Shown piece by piece: positions 48,990 through 60,800 of a stretch of 64,000 nucleotides of DNA (its first letter is position 1; every line of letters starts with the position of its first letter). The notes under the pieces were generated by a model, which worked only from the letters and a program-made list of their open reading frames with translations, was not told the origin of the DNA and did not search any database. The stretch lies in contig NC_056045.1 of assembly GCF_004379255.2 (NCBI RefSeq), forward strand, positions 12,055,593 through 12,119,592, in the 5' to 3' direction. The position numbers were made by a program, and so were the translations under genes. This DNA comes from Salvia splendens (taxonomy: Eukaryota; Streptophyta; Magnoliopsida; Lamiales; Lamiaceae).

Positions 48990-50202
48990 TGGTGAATCCA
49001 AATGACCTACAAACATTCATTATACAATCTTTGTTAGGTACTAAATGACATAAAAAATAGGATCTTTTGGATATTACTACATCAAAGAAATGTCATAACG
49101 TATAAGCTTATTTTGAAACATAACTCTTTATATTTGGGTTTACTTGGCCAACAAGTAAACCATTTCAATCCAAATAACCTCCAACCTTTCATTATGCAAT
49201 CTTTGTTAGGTACTAAATGACTTAAAAAATAGGATCATTTGGTCATTACAACATCATAGAAATGTAATAACGTATAAGTTTATTTTGAAACATAACTCTT
49301 TATATTTTTGTTTACTTGGCCAACAAATAAATCATTTCAATCCAAATGACCTACAAATTTTCATTATAAAAACTTTCTTTGATACTAAATGATATAAAAA
49401 TAGGATCATTTTGGTCAATAGAACATCATCGAAATGTCATAACGTATAAGCTTATTTTGAAACATAACTCTTTACATTTTGGTTTACTTGGCCAACAAGT
49501 AATCCATTTCAATCCAAATGACCTACAAACTTTCATTATACAATCTTTGTTAGGTACTAAATGACATAAAAATAGGATCATTTTGGTCATTACAACATCA
49601 TAGAAATATAATATCGTATAAGTTTATTTTATAACATAACTCTTTACATTTTGGTTTCCTTAGCCAACAAGTAAACCATTTCAATCCAAATGACCTACAA
49701 ACTTTCATTATACAATATGTGTTAGGTACTAAATGACATAAAAAATAGGATCTTTTGGTCATTACAACATCATAAAAATGTCATAACGTATAAGCTTATT
49801 TTATAACATAACTCTTTATATTTGGGTTTACTTGGCCAACAAGTAAACCATTTCAATCCAAATGACCTACAAACTTTCATTATACAATCTTTGTTAGGTA
49901 CTAAATGACATAAAAATAGGATCATTTGGTCATTACAACAGCATAGAAACGTAATATCGTATAAGTTTATTTTATAAGATAACTCTTTATATTTTGGTTT
50001 ATTTGCCCGACAAGTAAACAATTTCAATTCAAATGACCTACAAACTTTCATTATACAATATGTGTTAGGTACTAAATGAAATAAAAATAAGATCATTTTG
50101 GTCAGTCCAACATCATAGAAATGTCATATCGTATAAGCTTATTTTATAACATAACTCTATATATTTGGGTTTACTTGGCAAACATGTTAACCATTTCAAT
50201 CC
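48990..50202 (-). repeat. Right arm: 172-bp repeats, inverted orientation
   Basis: The phrase AATCCAAATGACCTAC (with small changes) recurs at 48995, 49167, 49339, 49511, 49683, 49855, 50026 and, cut short, 50198: spacing 172 (once 171). It is the reverse complement of the left arm. The array is broken at 50202 by an L1 and resumes at 57367. Confidence 0.93.
50186..50202. repeat. L1 copy 1: left 17-bp target-site duplication
   Basis: GTTAACCATTTCAATCC, matching GTAAACCATTTCAATCC at 57367-57383 after the poly(A), with one mismatch. Length and position are normal for LINE target-primed insertion. Confidence 0.9.
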
Positions 50203-50479
50203 TAATCCATAATCCATGGTAGGCTCTCAATTTCACACTTAGTGTGTGCGATTTACACATAGTAAAATCAGGAGTGGTTTCTGCGTTTTGTCCACTGTTC
50301 CTTTGATTTCTGGCTACTGTTTCATCGGTTTCTGGCTACTGTTTCACCAATTTCTGGCTACTGTTTCGTGATCTACATTCGTTGATTCGTGTTCTATTTC
50401 TCGATTTGGGGGTTAGGGCTTCTCCTGTTCTATTTCTCGATTTGGGGGTTAGGGCTTCTCCTTTGTTGTGGCCGTGAGA
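50203..50479 (+). promoter_or_regulatory. L1 copy 1 5' leader with tandem repeats
   Basis: Contains three tandem 22-bp copies of TTTCTGGCTACTGTTTC plus variable end (50307-50371) and two 36-bp copies starting TGTTCTATTTCTCGATTTGG (50390-50461), next to the ORF1 ATG at 50480. LINE promoters are internal and lie in this region; a regulatory role for these repeats is inference. Confidence 0.65.
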
Positions 50480-52874
50480 ATGGGGGAGTTGCAGGTAGGG
50501 GATCCACCGGGGTTGCTGGGTAGCGATGAGAGGGTCGAGACTGAGGAGAAAGGGATGGAAATTGAGGCGAAAGGGATGGAGATGCTGGGTGAGAAAGGAG
50601 ATGTTGAGTCTGTTGCCCGCCTAGCCAAATCGCCTGAAAAAACATACTCGGAAAGAAAGAAATCTCTTCGATCTGTCGCTCGCCTAGCCAAAACTAGGCC
50701 GAAATCTCCACTGCTGAGGATGGCTGAGATGAGAAAGGGAGGTCTGCGTGGAAGGGCGTTACGTCTAGCGAGTCTGAAGGGGGTTGAGGGATCGGAGATG
50801 AAGGGGTTTAAGGGAAAAAAGAGAGCAGGGGAAACTGGATTAAAGGCATTGGGATCCATATCAGAGGGTAAGGCCTTGCCTGGGGGTTCGATGGAGGTTC
50901 CTGGGAATGAGAAGGGGGATGTGGATGGTGGATTTTGTGGGATGGGCTCTGGTGGTGAGGGGATTTTGAAGGAGGATGGAACGTGTTCTGGGGAAATGGG
51001 GGTCTCGGCTTCACATTGTGACCTGATAGAAAAGGGAAGTATGCAGATGGTCCGGTTACCGGAGGGACATGATGTTGATCTGGTGCTGGATTTAGTTTCA
51101 TCTCAACCTCTGCAGGAGATGGAATTAATGGGAAAGCAAGGGTGTGCAGAGGTGAAGTTGAGTGGAAATGGAGGGGATGACCTAAGGCTTGAACCGAACC
51201 CATTAGGGGGAAATGGAAAAGATGATCTAGAAATTAACCATGATTTGAGTAAGGTGGTTGAGGAAGATTTTCCACCACTATCCAAAGATAATCTACGGAG
51301 TGGTAAAGGGAAGGAAACGTTTAGACGTGCAGGGGGAAAGGAGATGCCGAGGATGGGGGAAAACCGGAACAAAAAAAAGTCGAGCAAGAACAACGGAGGG
51401 CCAATTCCGAACGCAGATGGTAACAAATGGCAGGGGGGGAAATCCTATAAGTCCTCGTTGGCAGATGTGCCCAATTCCTGGGGAAACAGCCGGTCAGCTT
51501 TGAGCCAGAAAAGATGAGGAAAATGGGGGTACAGGGTGAATGCTCGGGGCTTCCTTCAATCCACTTCTCAAGTGAGGAAACATCCTACCTTGCAGAGAAA
51601 ATGGGACACGCAATAGTGGGTAAGTTTTCTCACTCCATCCCCTCTTCACAGCATATTCAAAAACCTTTCATAGGAATGAGGTTCAAGGGAGAGTTCTCAT
51701 GGAAGTACATAAATGCTAAGCATATGCTGATTCAGTTCAGCTTATTAGATGATTATGTGATATTGTTGGGGGGGCCGAATCGAATGCCGGTGTGGTTTGT
51801 TGATCGACACCCTATGCGAGTGTTTAAATGGACGCCGGATTTCCCCCTTTTTTTGAGTCGCCTATAGCGGCTGTTTGGTGCAATTTGATAGGGCTGCCTA
51901 TTCATTTGTTCGAGAAATCGGCTTTATTTGCGATTGGAGGTCTACTTGGAGAGCCTTTGCAGGTGGATCACGCGACGATTTCTCGGACCAGATTGTCCTT
52001 TGCTAGAATGTGCATCGAGATAGACATATCACAGACACCAGCTCAGGAAATTGTCTTGGATTTTCAGGGGAGAGAAATCAGGCAGATAGTAAAATGGGAT
52101 CGTATTCCGCAATATTGTTATGACTGTAAACATGTTGGGCACTCTAGCGAGGTATGTTATGCTCACGGTAAGAGGGAAAAACCGGCAAAAAGGACCTATA
52201 ATTTTCAGAAAAGTAAGGAGGTGCCTCAGGAGGAGATGGGGGGCAAGGGAGGAGAGGAGGTTTTGGTATCTTGACTAATGAGTTGGTCTCAAGGGACGAG
52301 GAAATGAGTGTGGCACAGGATGGTGGGGAGGGAGTGGAGTTTGGTTCTGGGAAAGATGAGGGGTTGTTGGTAGAGGAGGTTCATGAACTTGGGGGAGGGG
52401 AGTTTCTCCGACCAGGGAGGAGGCGTGGGAAACAGGGGAAAGGGGCTGGGGATGCGGTGGGACTGAGGGAAAGTTCGTCTGGGAGTAGAGAACGGGGGAG
52501 GGGGGGGGTCTGGCTATGCTTCAGGTGAAGGTGGGTTGTCGCCGAGGTTCTCTGAGAATATGTTCTCGGTTCTGAGCTCAGTTTCCATCGATCCTTCTGG
52601 GAGCTCTGGTGGGAAGTTTGAGAAAGGATTTAGCTCTCGCGGCCGGTACAGGAAGATGTTGCCAAATGGAGACTTTGACCCTGATGTGTATGAAGACGAA
52701 TGAGATTGGTACCCAGAGGAAGATCCAGATCATGATAATAAGATGGAGCAGGATCGGCTCCTGGATAAAAGGGGGACAGGTCTGGATCTTGCAGGGCTGG
52801 TGGAGGAGAGGGTAGGAAAGAAGTGGAGGATTGAACAGGGGGTCTCATCTGCCTTAGTTTTTCATGTCAATTAA
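50480..52874 (+). pseudogene. L1 copy 1 ORF1 (DUF4283 and CCHC nucleic-acid-binding protein)
   Basis: ATG at 50480 (MGELQVGDPP). The N-terminal third is Gly/Glu-rich. The DUF4283-like domain spans about 51530-52070, with GLPSIHFSSEETSYLAEKMG and FVDRHPMRVFKWTPDF; then a CCHC knuckle CYDCKHVGHSSEVC (about 52119-52160, C-x2-C-x4-H-x4-C, intact). Frame changes near 51470 and 51845 and a stop at 52272 break it. The C-terminal segment can be read to a TAA at 52872-52874, overlapping the ORF2 ATG at 52864. ORF1 would coat L1 RNA and act as a chaperone. The intact relative at 57655 confirms the frame order. Confidence 0.88.
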
Positions 52875-55800
52875 CTTACTGATTTGGAATGATCGGGGTG
52901 TAGCTAACGTAAATACCCAGAGCATGATAAAAAGATTGGTGAAGAACAATAAGGTCTCGGTGTTGGCAATCATTGAACCTTTAATTAAATCTAAACCTGA
53001 CTTCTTTAGCAGGGTCTTTGGTTTGCATTTTAAGGGTGTTAATTGTAATGGGCAGATTTGGATTTTTGCAGCGGAGGGTTTTGAGGTGGATGGGTGGGAT
53101 GAATCTAAGCAGGTTCTACATGCGAGGTTTGAGACACCCCTGTTGCTGGTACCCTTCTTTGTTTCTGTGGTGTATGGTAAATGCTTTAGGGAAGGCAGAT
53201 TAGAGATGTGGGATAAACTTTGGGAAATTGCAGCTAGTTTGGATGGGTTGCCTTGGCTAGTTGGAGGTGATTTTAACACTTTTGTATCTGAAGAGGAGAG
53301 ACAAGGGGGTGTGAGGAAGAGAACGAGAGAAATGTTGGACTTTGCCGAGGCCATCAGCGACTGCCAACTCCTAGATGTGGGAGCTGATGGACCCAAGTTC
53401 ACATGGGCACGAGGGAACGTTTTTGAGAGGCTAGATAGAGTTCTTCTGGGTGAGGGATGGGCGAACATGTTTGAGTCTACCCGTGTTTCAAACCTTCCCA
53501 GGATCTTATCTGATCATTGCCCTCTGTTGGTGGAGGCCCGACTTCCGGAGCCACGTGCTAAACCTTCCTTTCGATTTCAGAACATGTGGGTAAGACACCA
53601 CTTGTTCCTTAATGAGGTTGATAGATGCTGGAGGGAGGGAACAGGTACAAGAGGAATGATCAATATGCAGATTAAACTGAGCCGGCTGAAAAGTAGTTTG
53701 AAAATCTGGAATCGAGTAATTTTTGGTAATGTCTTTGAAGGGCTGAAAAAGGCGGAAGTAGAGGCTAAAGAAGCCATGGAAAGGTATGAGCATGACTCTT
53801 CTCTAGATTTGCGCTCTGAAATGAATAGGTCGACGGCTAATTTTATCTTGAAGCTTAAAATGGAGGAGGATTATTGGCGGCAGAAGGCAGCACTTAAATG
53901 GGTGGCGGAGGGAGAGAGGAACACAAAATTTTTCCATGGATGGGTAAAGCAAAGAGAATTAAATCTAGAATCCATATGATTGAAGATGGAGATCATATTC
54001 TGACAGAGGACAAGGATATCAGAGACTCGGCTGGAAACTTCTTTAAAAATTTACTAATTGGCGAGGTCTCTTGAGGAGCCGGACCTTGGTATCCTAGAAT
54101 CCCTTCCTGCTCATGTAAACATGGAAATGCTGGAGAGAACACCTTCTGAGGATGAGATTAAGCAAGTAGTGTTTAGTATTAATGCTGAAAGTGCTGCAGG
54201 CCCAGATGGATATTCTGCTTTGTTCGTTCATGTTTGTTGGGAGATTATCAAGGAAGATGTGGTTGATGCGGTGCGGGACTTCTTTTCAGGCTCCCAGATT
54301 CCGAGAGGTATTGCAGCCACTCTTATTGTTCGCATACCAAAAAAGAAAAATCCTACAAGGTGGGCAGAGTTTAGACCAATCAGCCTGTGTAACGTTATAA
54401 ATAAGATAATATCCAAGCTTCTTACTTCTCGGATGGCTCCTCTTCTGCCAATACTTACAGTGTCGAACCAGAGTGGTTTTATTAGAGGTCAGTTGTTAAG
54501 TGACAATGTGCTCCTTGCGAAGGAGTTGTTTCATGAAATCTAGAAGGGAGTGGTATCTCCAAACATGGTCTTTAAACTTGACATGGAAAAAGCTTACGAT
54601 CGTGTTCAGTGGCCATTTCTTCTTAAGGTGTTAAAGAAGATGGGCTTCTCGGATAAGTGGGTAAGCTTTATTGAAAATTGCATCTCCCCTTGTTGGTTTT
54701 CGGTCTTAATTAATGGGAGTGTTGCTGGTTTCTTTAAGTCGTCTCGGGGCCTCAGGCAAGGGGATCCTATCTCCCCATCTCTGTTCATTCTTGCAGCAGA
54801 TTATCTCTCGAGGCTTCTTGATCGCCTCATCCTTGGGCAAAAAGAAATGATGTACCGAACAGCGAGATATACTATGGGAATCTCTCATTTGGCTTACGCG
54901 AATGATATAATTGTATTCTCACAAGCTCAGAGAGCGTCAGTTTTGGAGCTGGTTGAGTGTCTAGAACATTACATGAAGGTCTCGGGTCAGGAAGTACATG
55001 TGGGAAAGAGCTGTTTTTATTTAGACAAAAAACATCAGTCATGAGCAAGAGAAGTCGTGGAAGCTAGTGGTTTCCAGCAAGGAGAACTCCCTTTTCTTTA
55101 TCTTGGAGTGCCTATTTTCAGAGGCCCGAAGAAAACAAGTTTGTTTATGTTCCTGCGTGATAAGATCTCGGCACGAATCCATAGTTGGAGTCACAGGCAC
55201 TTATCCTTTGGCGGCCGGCTAACTCTGATTAAAAGTGTCCTTGGGGCTCTTCCCATTCATATCTTCCAAGTTCTTGATCCCACCAAGGGGGCCTTAAAAC
55301 AGATTGAACAAGTCATGGCTAGATTTTTGTGGGGCTCATGCAATACGTCAAGGAAAACACGTTGGATTAAATGGCAGCGGGTATGTCTTCCGATAGAGGA
55401 AGGGGGTGTGGGGATTCAGAACTTGGCAGATGTTATTGAGGCTTTTAGCATCAAGATGTGGTAGAGGTTTCGGGAGCAAAGGTCGTTGTGGGCGCGGTAC
55501 ATGCATCAGAAATATTGCTCCAAATCCTTCCCTCTGGTAACCTACCGCTCAAACCGATTTAGCCCGATGTGGAGACGGTTGTTAAAAGTAGGAAGCCTTT
55601 GTCGGGAGCAGGTTCGGTGGGTTCTGGGGAATGGTGAGATCAGTTTTTGGTATGATTCATGGGTGCTGAGTACGCCTCTTGTAGAGATGTGTGACCCAGG
55701 TGTGGTTAGTTCCACATTGAAGGTTAAGGATTTATGGTTGGATGATCATTGGAATGAGGAGGGACTCTGGATTCTGGCAGAGGAGGCGGGGTTACCGGAT

Positions 55801-56993
55801 AGAGTTATTGATAAGATCTTGCAAATCACGTTTGATGGAAGGATTAGAGATATGGGAAGATGGAAACTTACAGGAAATGGGGATTTTTCCCTGGCATCAG
55901 CATGGAATCTGGTGCGGGATAGAGGTGAGACGCGGTTGATCCATAGTCTGGTCTAGGGGAAATGTATTGCCCATCAATTTCCTTGTTCCTTTGGCGTCTC
56001 TTGGCGAACAGAATCCCGGTGGATACGAAGATGCAGTGGAGGGGGATTACGCTTGCTTCGAAATGTAGATGCTGTGAGAAGTCTCAGGTGGAATCAAGAT
56101 TACATTTGTTTGTCAATGGTGAAGCGGCTAGGAGGGTCTAGAACCACTTTGCAGAATGGTTCCCTCAGGTGCCTCCGTTTGGTGAGATTGGGGAAAATTT
56201 GGAATTGAGATTCAGATGGTGGCAGAGGTCCCTCGGCGTTAATTCTAATCAGCACGTGGTTGTGATCCTCCCTAGTTTAATCCTTTGGTTTATCTGGACA
56301 GAACGCAATGAAAATGTTCACGGGGATAAGGCTTTTGATGTGGCAAATGTGATCAAGAGAGTTAATGCGAAGTTGAGGCATTTGGTTGTGGCCAAGTTAC
56401 TAGGCCCTGAATATTGGAAATATTGTAGTCCTAAGCTGGATGAGATGGTGAGTAGGGATCCGAAGGTGCGAAGGAAGAAGGTGGGTAGGGTACAGTGGCG
56501 ACCACCGGACCCCCTGTGGATAAAAATCAATGTAGATGGTGCTTTCAAGCAGCTTCCTCAACGGGCAGGGGGAGGAGGGGTGCTTAGAGATAGTGAGGGG
56601 GAGATCCTTGCCGCCTTTGCTGCTGATCTGGATGTCGGGTCAGGGCTTGAGGCTGAAGCCGTGGCATTGAAGATAGGCGTGAGGCTTGCGAAGCAACATA
56701 GCAACCATATCTGGATTGAGTCAAATTCAGAAACAGTGGTCTGGTGGCTTCACACAGGCCATCTTGGCCCGGCTGAAATATGTAATGTTTTGGCTAGAGT
56801 TAGGAAAGAACTGGAGGGTTGCGTTTGGAGAATCTCCCATATTTTTAGAGAATGGAATAAGGTAGCAGATTTTCTTGCAGGTTTGAGCCTGCAGGCTGGT
56901 GCGATCCAGTACTACACAAGGGGCTCGGCGCCAGCTCATGTAAAGGCTTTATGTAGATTGGAGCAGTTGGGAATGCCAAATTTCCGGTTTTGA
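52864..56993 (+). pseudogene. L1 copy 1 ORF2 (endonuclease, RT, RNase H), defective
   Basis: Starts MSINLLIWN at 52864. The AP-type endonuclease (52864-53550) keeps Glu in AIIEPLI, GGDFNTF and LSDHCPLL. A frame change near 53952 and a stop near 54072 follow. RT: SAAGPDGYSALF, PKKKNPTRWAEFRPISLCNV, MEKAYDRVQW and SSRGLRQGDPISPSLFIL. The active site reads AYANDII where ADD is expected: the first Asp is Asn (codon 54901-54903, one G-to-A change). Stops lie at 54541, 55042, 55462 and 55954, with a frame change in the zinc region (55960-56170). The C-terminal RNase H (56500-56930) has INVDGAFKQ, LEAEAVALKIGV and IESNSETVVWW, and a DFLAGLS end; such a domain is known from plant L1s. The stop after NFRF ends the ORF. 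Confidence 0.92.
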
Positions 56994-57366
56994 TGATGCG
57001 GGTGGAGATGGGGTTTGCTGTGTAGGTGCTTTAAGGCTAGCCGAAATTTTTTGTTTTATATTGCAGGGGGTTCAATGCTATGCAGGTGGAGATCTGAGAT
57101 TGCTGGTAGAGGGGATGATGAACATGAAGTTATCTGCTGGTTCAAGCACAGGCACATATCCTTGGACCAGAGGGTTTTTTGCTTTAGATTGGATAGCTTA
57201 TTTTCTGCCTTCCTTTGTTTTTGTTGATAGTAGTTTGTTTCCTTTGTGTGACTGTCCACTTTTGGGATAGTTGGTGTATAAACTTTTCGTTTTGATGATA
57301 TATAGGGGATGAGGGACCTACTCAACCCTCCACCGTGAAGGTGTTCGATAAAAAAAAAAAAAAAAA
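56994..57366 (+). other. L1 copy 1 3' UTR and poly(A) tail
   Basis: About 370 bp without a supported frame, ending GTGTTCGAT followed by a run of 17 A at 57350-57366. The A-run abuts the right TSD. Confidence 0.85.
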
Positions 57367-57554
57367 GTAAACCATTTCAATCCAAATGACCTACAAACTT
57401 TCATTTTACAATCTTTGTTAGGTACTGTATGACATAAAAATAGGATCATTTTGGTCATTACAACATCATCGAAATGTCATAACGTATAAGCTTATTTTGA
57501 AACATAACTCTTTATATTTGGGTTTACTTGGCCAACAAGTAATCCATTTCAATC
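57367..57554 (-). repeat. 172-bp repeat continuing after L1 copy 1; includes the right TSD
   Basis: Begins with the right TSD GTAAACCATTTCAATCC (57367-57383) and continues through one complete 172-bp unit in the same inverted orientation as 48990-50202, to AATCCATTTCAATC at 57541-57554, where the second L1 begins. Confidence 0.9.
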
Positions 57555-60007
57555 AAGATCATTTTAGGTCAATTTTAGGTCAACTTTTGTTTGAACTACT
57601 GGGTCTCCTGATTCCTAGTTTCAAACTGGAAAAGTAATTATCGGCGGGAATCGGATGGGGGAATCGGAGGTTGGGGAAGTGAGTCATGGTCTAATGGGAG
57701 ACGATGGGGATCTCGGGCTTGAACCTGAGGGCACGGGTAATCTACCGCTATGTGGTTCTGTTCAATCCTCGCAGGTTAGGCACTCGGGGAGGACGAAATC
57801 TCAACTATCACGAACCATCACAACTCGTGGTCGTCTTGGGCATCCGAGACCGAAATCGCCTTTGCTGAGAATGGCGGAGATGAGTAAAAGGGGTTTGAAA
57901 GGTAGGGTTCTTCGGATGTCGGGTTCGAAGGGTTTTGAAGGGCCGGATCTGGATTCTGGGCAGAAGAGGCGAGGGGGAAGGAAGGTTCGGGTTTTGGCTC
58001 CGATTCCTGAGGGAGCGATTGAACAGGAGGGTGCGATGGTCGTTTTGGGGGAGGAGATGACTTCTGACAGGGGGGTTGAAGGAATTGGGGGAGATACGGG
58101 GACTGATAAGTGTGTTGAGGATCTTGAGGACCTCTCTTCCTTGAATACTCAGCTGCGGAGAATGGAAGAGGATCCTCTTATTATGAAGGAACTGATCCCA
58201 GCTGGATCATCTGCTGATCTGGCTCTGGACTTAATTGCTTCTCAACCACTTCAGGATATGGCCTTTGTAGGGGAACAGATGGTTATGGAGATTGCTGGAA
58301 AGGACTGTATGGCTGTAGAAACGAGTCAGGGGGAGGAGGGGGTTCTTGTAAGGGAGAGCTCTATGGATGGGCTGGTACAGGATGAGGGGGAGAAGGAAAG
58401 GGTACAGGAAAGCTTTCCCAGACTGGATGGTGAGGAGGATTTTCCTCCTTTAAGTAAAGAAGGCCTGAGACTTGCAAAGGAGAAGGATAAGATCAGAGGA
58501 GGGGAAGGGAAGGCAGGCTCAGGGAGCTCGGAGCAGCCAATCAAGGGGAAGGAGAGTTGGAATGGAGGGGGGAGGTTTGGTGGATCAGCTAGGAAGGGGG
58601 ATGACAATAAATGGTTTGTTAATAGAAATTATAAAGCGTCCTTGGCAGAGGGGAGTGGTGGGAAGGGTAAATCTAATTTTAGTTTTGAACCAGGGAAGGT
58701 TAGGAAGATGGGGGTATCTGGAGAGAGTGCAGGGCTTCCTTCAATCCACTTCTCGGGGGCAGAAACCTCCTTCTTAGCTGAGAAACTTGGATATGATGTT
58801 GTTGGTAAATTCTCACACTCCATTCCTTCTTCTTTACATTTACAAAAGGCGTTTATGGGGATGAGGTTTGTGGGAGAATTTTCTTGGAAATATATAAATG
58901 CTAAACACGTACTTGTTCAGTTTCATCTTATTGATGATTACGTAAAATTGCTGAGTGGACCTAATGGAATGCCAGTGTGGTTTGTTGATAGACATCCCAT
59001 GAGAGTGTTTAAATGGACCCCAGAGTTTGATCCTTACTTTGAATCTCCTATTGCGGCTGTATGGTGTAACCTGATTGGACTTCCAATTCATCTTTTTGAG
59101 CAATCTGCTTTATTTGCTATTGGAGGTTTGCTTGGTGAGCCTTTGCAAGCGGATCATGCTACTATCTCACGATCCAGGCTGTCCTTTGCTAGGTTATGTA
59201 TTGAAATAGATATATCTAAGACCCCTCCCCAGGAGATAATCTTAAATTTGCAAGGGAGGGAGGTCAGACAAGTGGTAAAGTGGGATTGTATCCCCATGTA
59301 TTGCCTGGACTGTAAGCACGTGGGTCACTCTAGAGATGTCTGTTATGCTAATGGTGAGAGGGAAAGACCAATGAGAAGGAACTACAAATCCTTGCAAGGT
59401 AAAAATGCCTCGATGGATCTGGATGGTTCTGGTATTGTGGGGGATGGTAAAGGAAGGGAAGGAGGAAGCTCAGACTTGGAGAAGGAGAATGTGGGAGGGT
59501 TTGAAGCTGGGAAAAAGAGTGGTAGTGAGGAGCTAAATGAAGGGAGGTCATTGCAGGGGGTGGGGGCGTCTGGAGGTGTGGGGATGTCGGGTTGGAGTAA
59601 GGGTTTGGGGGCTGCTTTCTCTCCTTATCAGGAGCAGGGGGATGGTTTCTTGACTCAAGGGAGGAGAAGAGGTAATACGGGCAAAGGGGCTGGGAGGACT
59701 GGGGGTCCGCAAAGAGGGAGTTCAGATGAGAGAGGACCAGTTGGGGGTAGTGGCCGATTGGGGGAGGAAGGTCGGGAGCTATCTTTGTCAGGGGGAGGTT
59801 CTAACAGGTTCTCGTTGCTTGATTCTTTTCCAGGGGAATCTGCGGGAGGCTCTATGATGGAGCTGGTAAGTGCCTCACCCCAAGTTCGGTATACGAAATT
59901 ACTACCAAATGGGGACTATGAAGCTGAAGAATATGAAGATGAAAAGGATTGGGAATGTGAGGAAGATGCTGAAAATGAAGATGAGCAGCAGACTAAGTAT
60001 GGCATGG

Positions 60008-60012
60008 ATAAA
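60008..60012. repeat. Target-site duplication (ATAAA), left copy, of solo LTR 2
   Basis: ATAAA precedes TGTCACGCCC at 60013 and recurs at 62749-62753 directly after GTGTTACA. Confidence 0.93.
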
Positions 60013-60339
60013 TGTCACGCCCGCATTTTCTAAGGATAGAAAACATGGTTGATCGAGACTAGGGGAGGATTAAAGAAGCGGGGAAGAAAGGGGAAAACAG
60101 CACAACTCGACCATAGCTCGAAACAAATGGGAATAGCTCGAATAAAATCAGAGTATCATTTCAACAATACACAAACTCAAAAGAAACAATATTTAGCGGA
60201 AGCATTTCGAGAGTATAATAATGTTATATATGAAGACACAACATATTCTAGACATTTGATTGACATTCTTCACTTTTATGCTCAACACCCACCGCACTCG
60301 TCACCGCTCAACCTGCACATAGGGAAAACACATACAGGG

Positions 60340-60360
60340 CTGAGTACTTGATGTACTCAG
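60340..60360. promoter_or_regulatory. Conserved hairpin in solo LTR 2
   Basis: Perfect 8-bp arms CTGAGTAC and GTACTCAG around the loop TTGAT. In solo LTR 1 (13948-13968) one pair is an A-C mismatch, otherwise the stem is kept. Confidence 0.6.
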
Positions 60361-60717
60361 TGAACAAATGCCAAAACAATTTTATAAAAACAGTTATATC
60401 ATGCCAACATTGAGTGACCTCGGGGTTTTAACTTGAAAAGGCCCGAGACACAAAAAATATCTCAAACACAAACTTTCAGCACATACTCAAATCATTTTCC
60501 CTCATCATTTCAAAACACAATCATTTCTCCTTAATTTATTTAAGAAACTGCCATATCTGTTCTTTAAGGTGCCGTGTAAGGGGGCCACTTCCCACGAGCA
60601 GGAAAACCGGCCAACCCGTTCGATGACTCACAGTCCTCATCGTGTACACTAACCCGAGCAGGGACGCACCCTTGCTAGGACCTGAATTCGATTAAACTCA
60701 TAGTAGGGACTCACTCC

Positions 60718-60800
60718 CCACCAAGCAATCATCAACATCAACATCAACATCAACCTCAACATCATCAACATCAACATCAATCTCATCAACATCAACATCC
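60718..60800. repeat. CATCAA microsatellite in solo LTR 2
   Basis: About 80 bp of CATCAA or CATCAT units with a few changes, lying between two copies of a duplicated LTR block. Confidence 0.9.

Larger units (their letters stand above)
50203..57366 (+). mobile_element. L1 LINE copy 1, full length (7.2 kb), defective
   Basis: Has a 5' leader with tandem repeats, ORF1, ORF2 with endonuclease, RT, zinc region and RNase H, a 3' UTR, and a terminal poly(A) (about 57350-57366), bounded by a 17-bp TSD. Both ORFs carry frameshifts and stops. It lies in the right arm of the 172-bp array and closely resembles the second L1 at 57555. Confidence 0.93.
43941..57554 (+). mobile_element. MULE-like composite with inverted arrays of a 172-bp repeat (L1 nested inside)
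   Basis: Inferred unit. Left arm 43941-44346 (about 2.4 copies of a 172-bp repeat) and right arm 48990-50202 plus 57367-57554 (seven or more copies) are in opposite orientation, like long terminal inverted repeats. Between them are a FAR1-like transposase relic, a minisatellite and a Ulp1-like gene, all plus strand. MULEs with long TIRs and with Ulp1-like cargo are known in plants (Kaonashi-type). I cannot find a 9-bp target duplication because the right border is replaced by the second L1, so the outer limits are provisional. A chance neighbourhood of a tandem repeat and a MULE relic remains possible. Confidence 0.6.

Noticed and set aside
48990..50202. CRISPR-like array
   Set aside because: Units are 172-bp head-to-tail copies with no alternating unique spacers, in eukaryotic DNA.
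43941..57554. Helitron interpretation of the composite
   Set aside because: No Rep/helicase sequence, and the arms are inverted repeats; Helitrons lack terminal inverted repeats.
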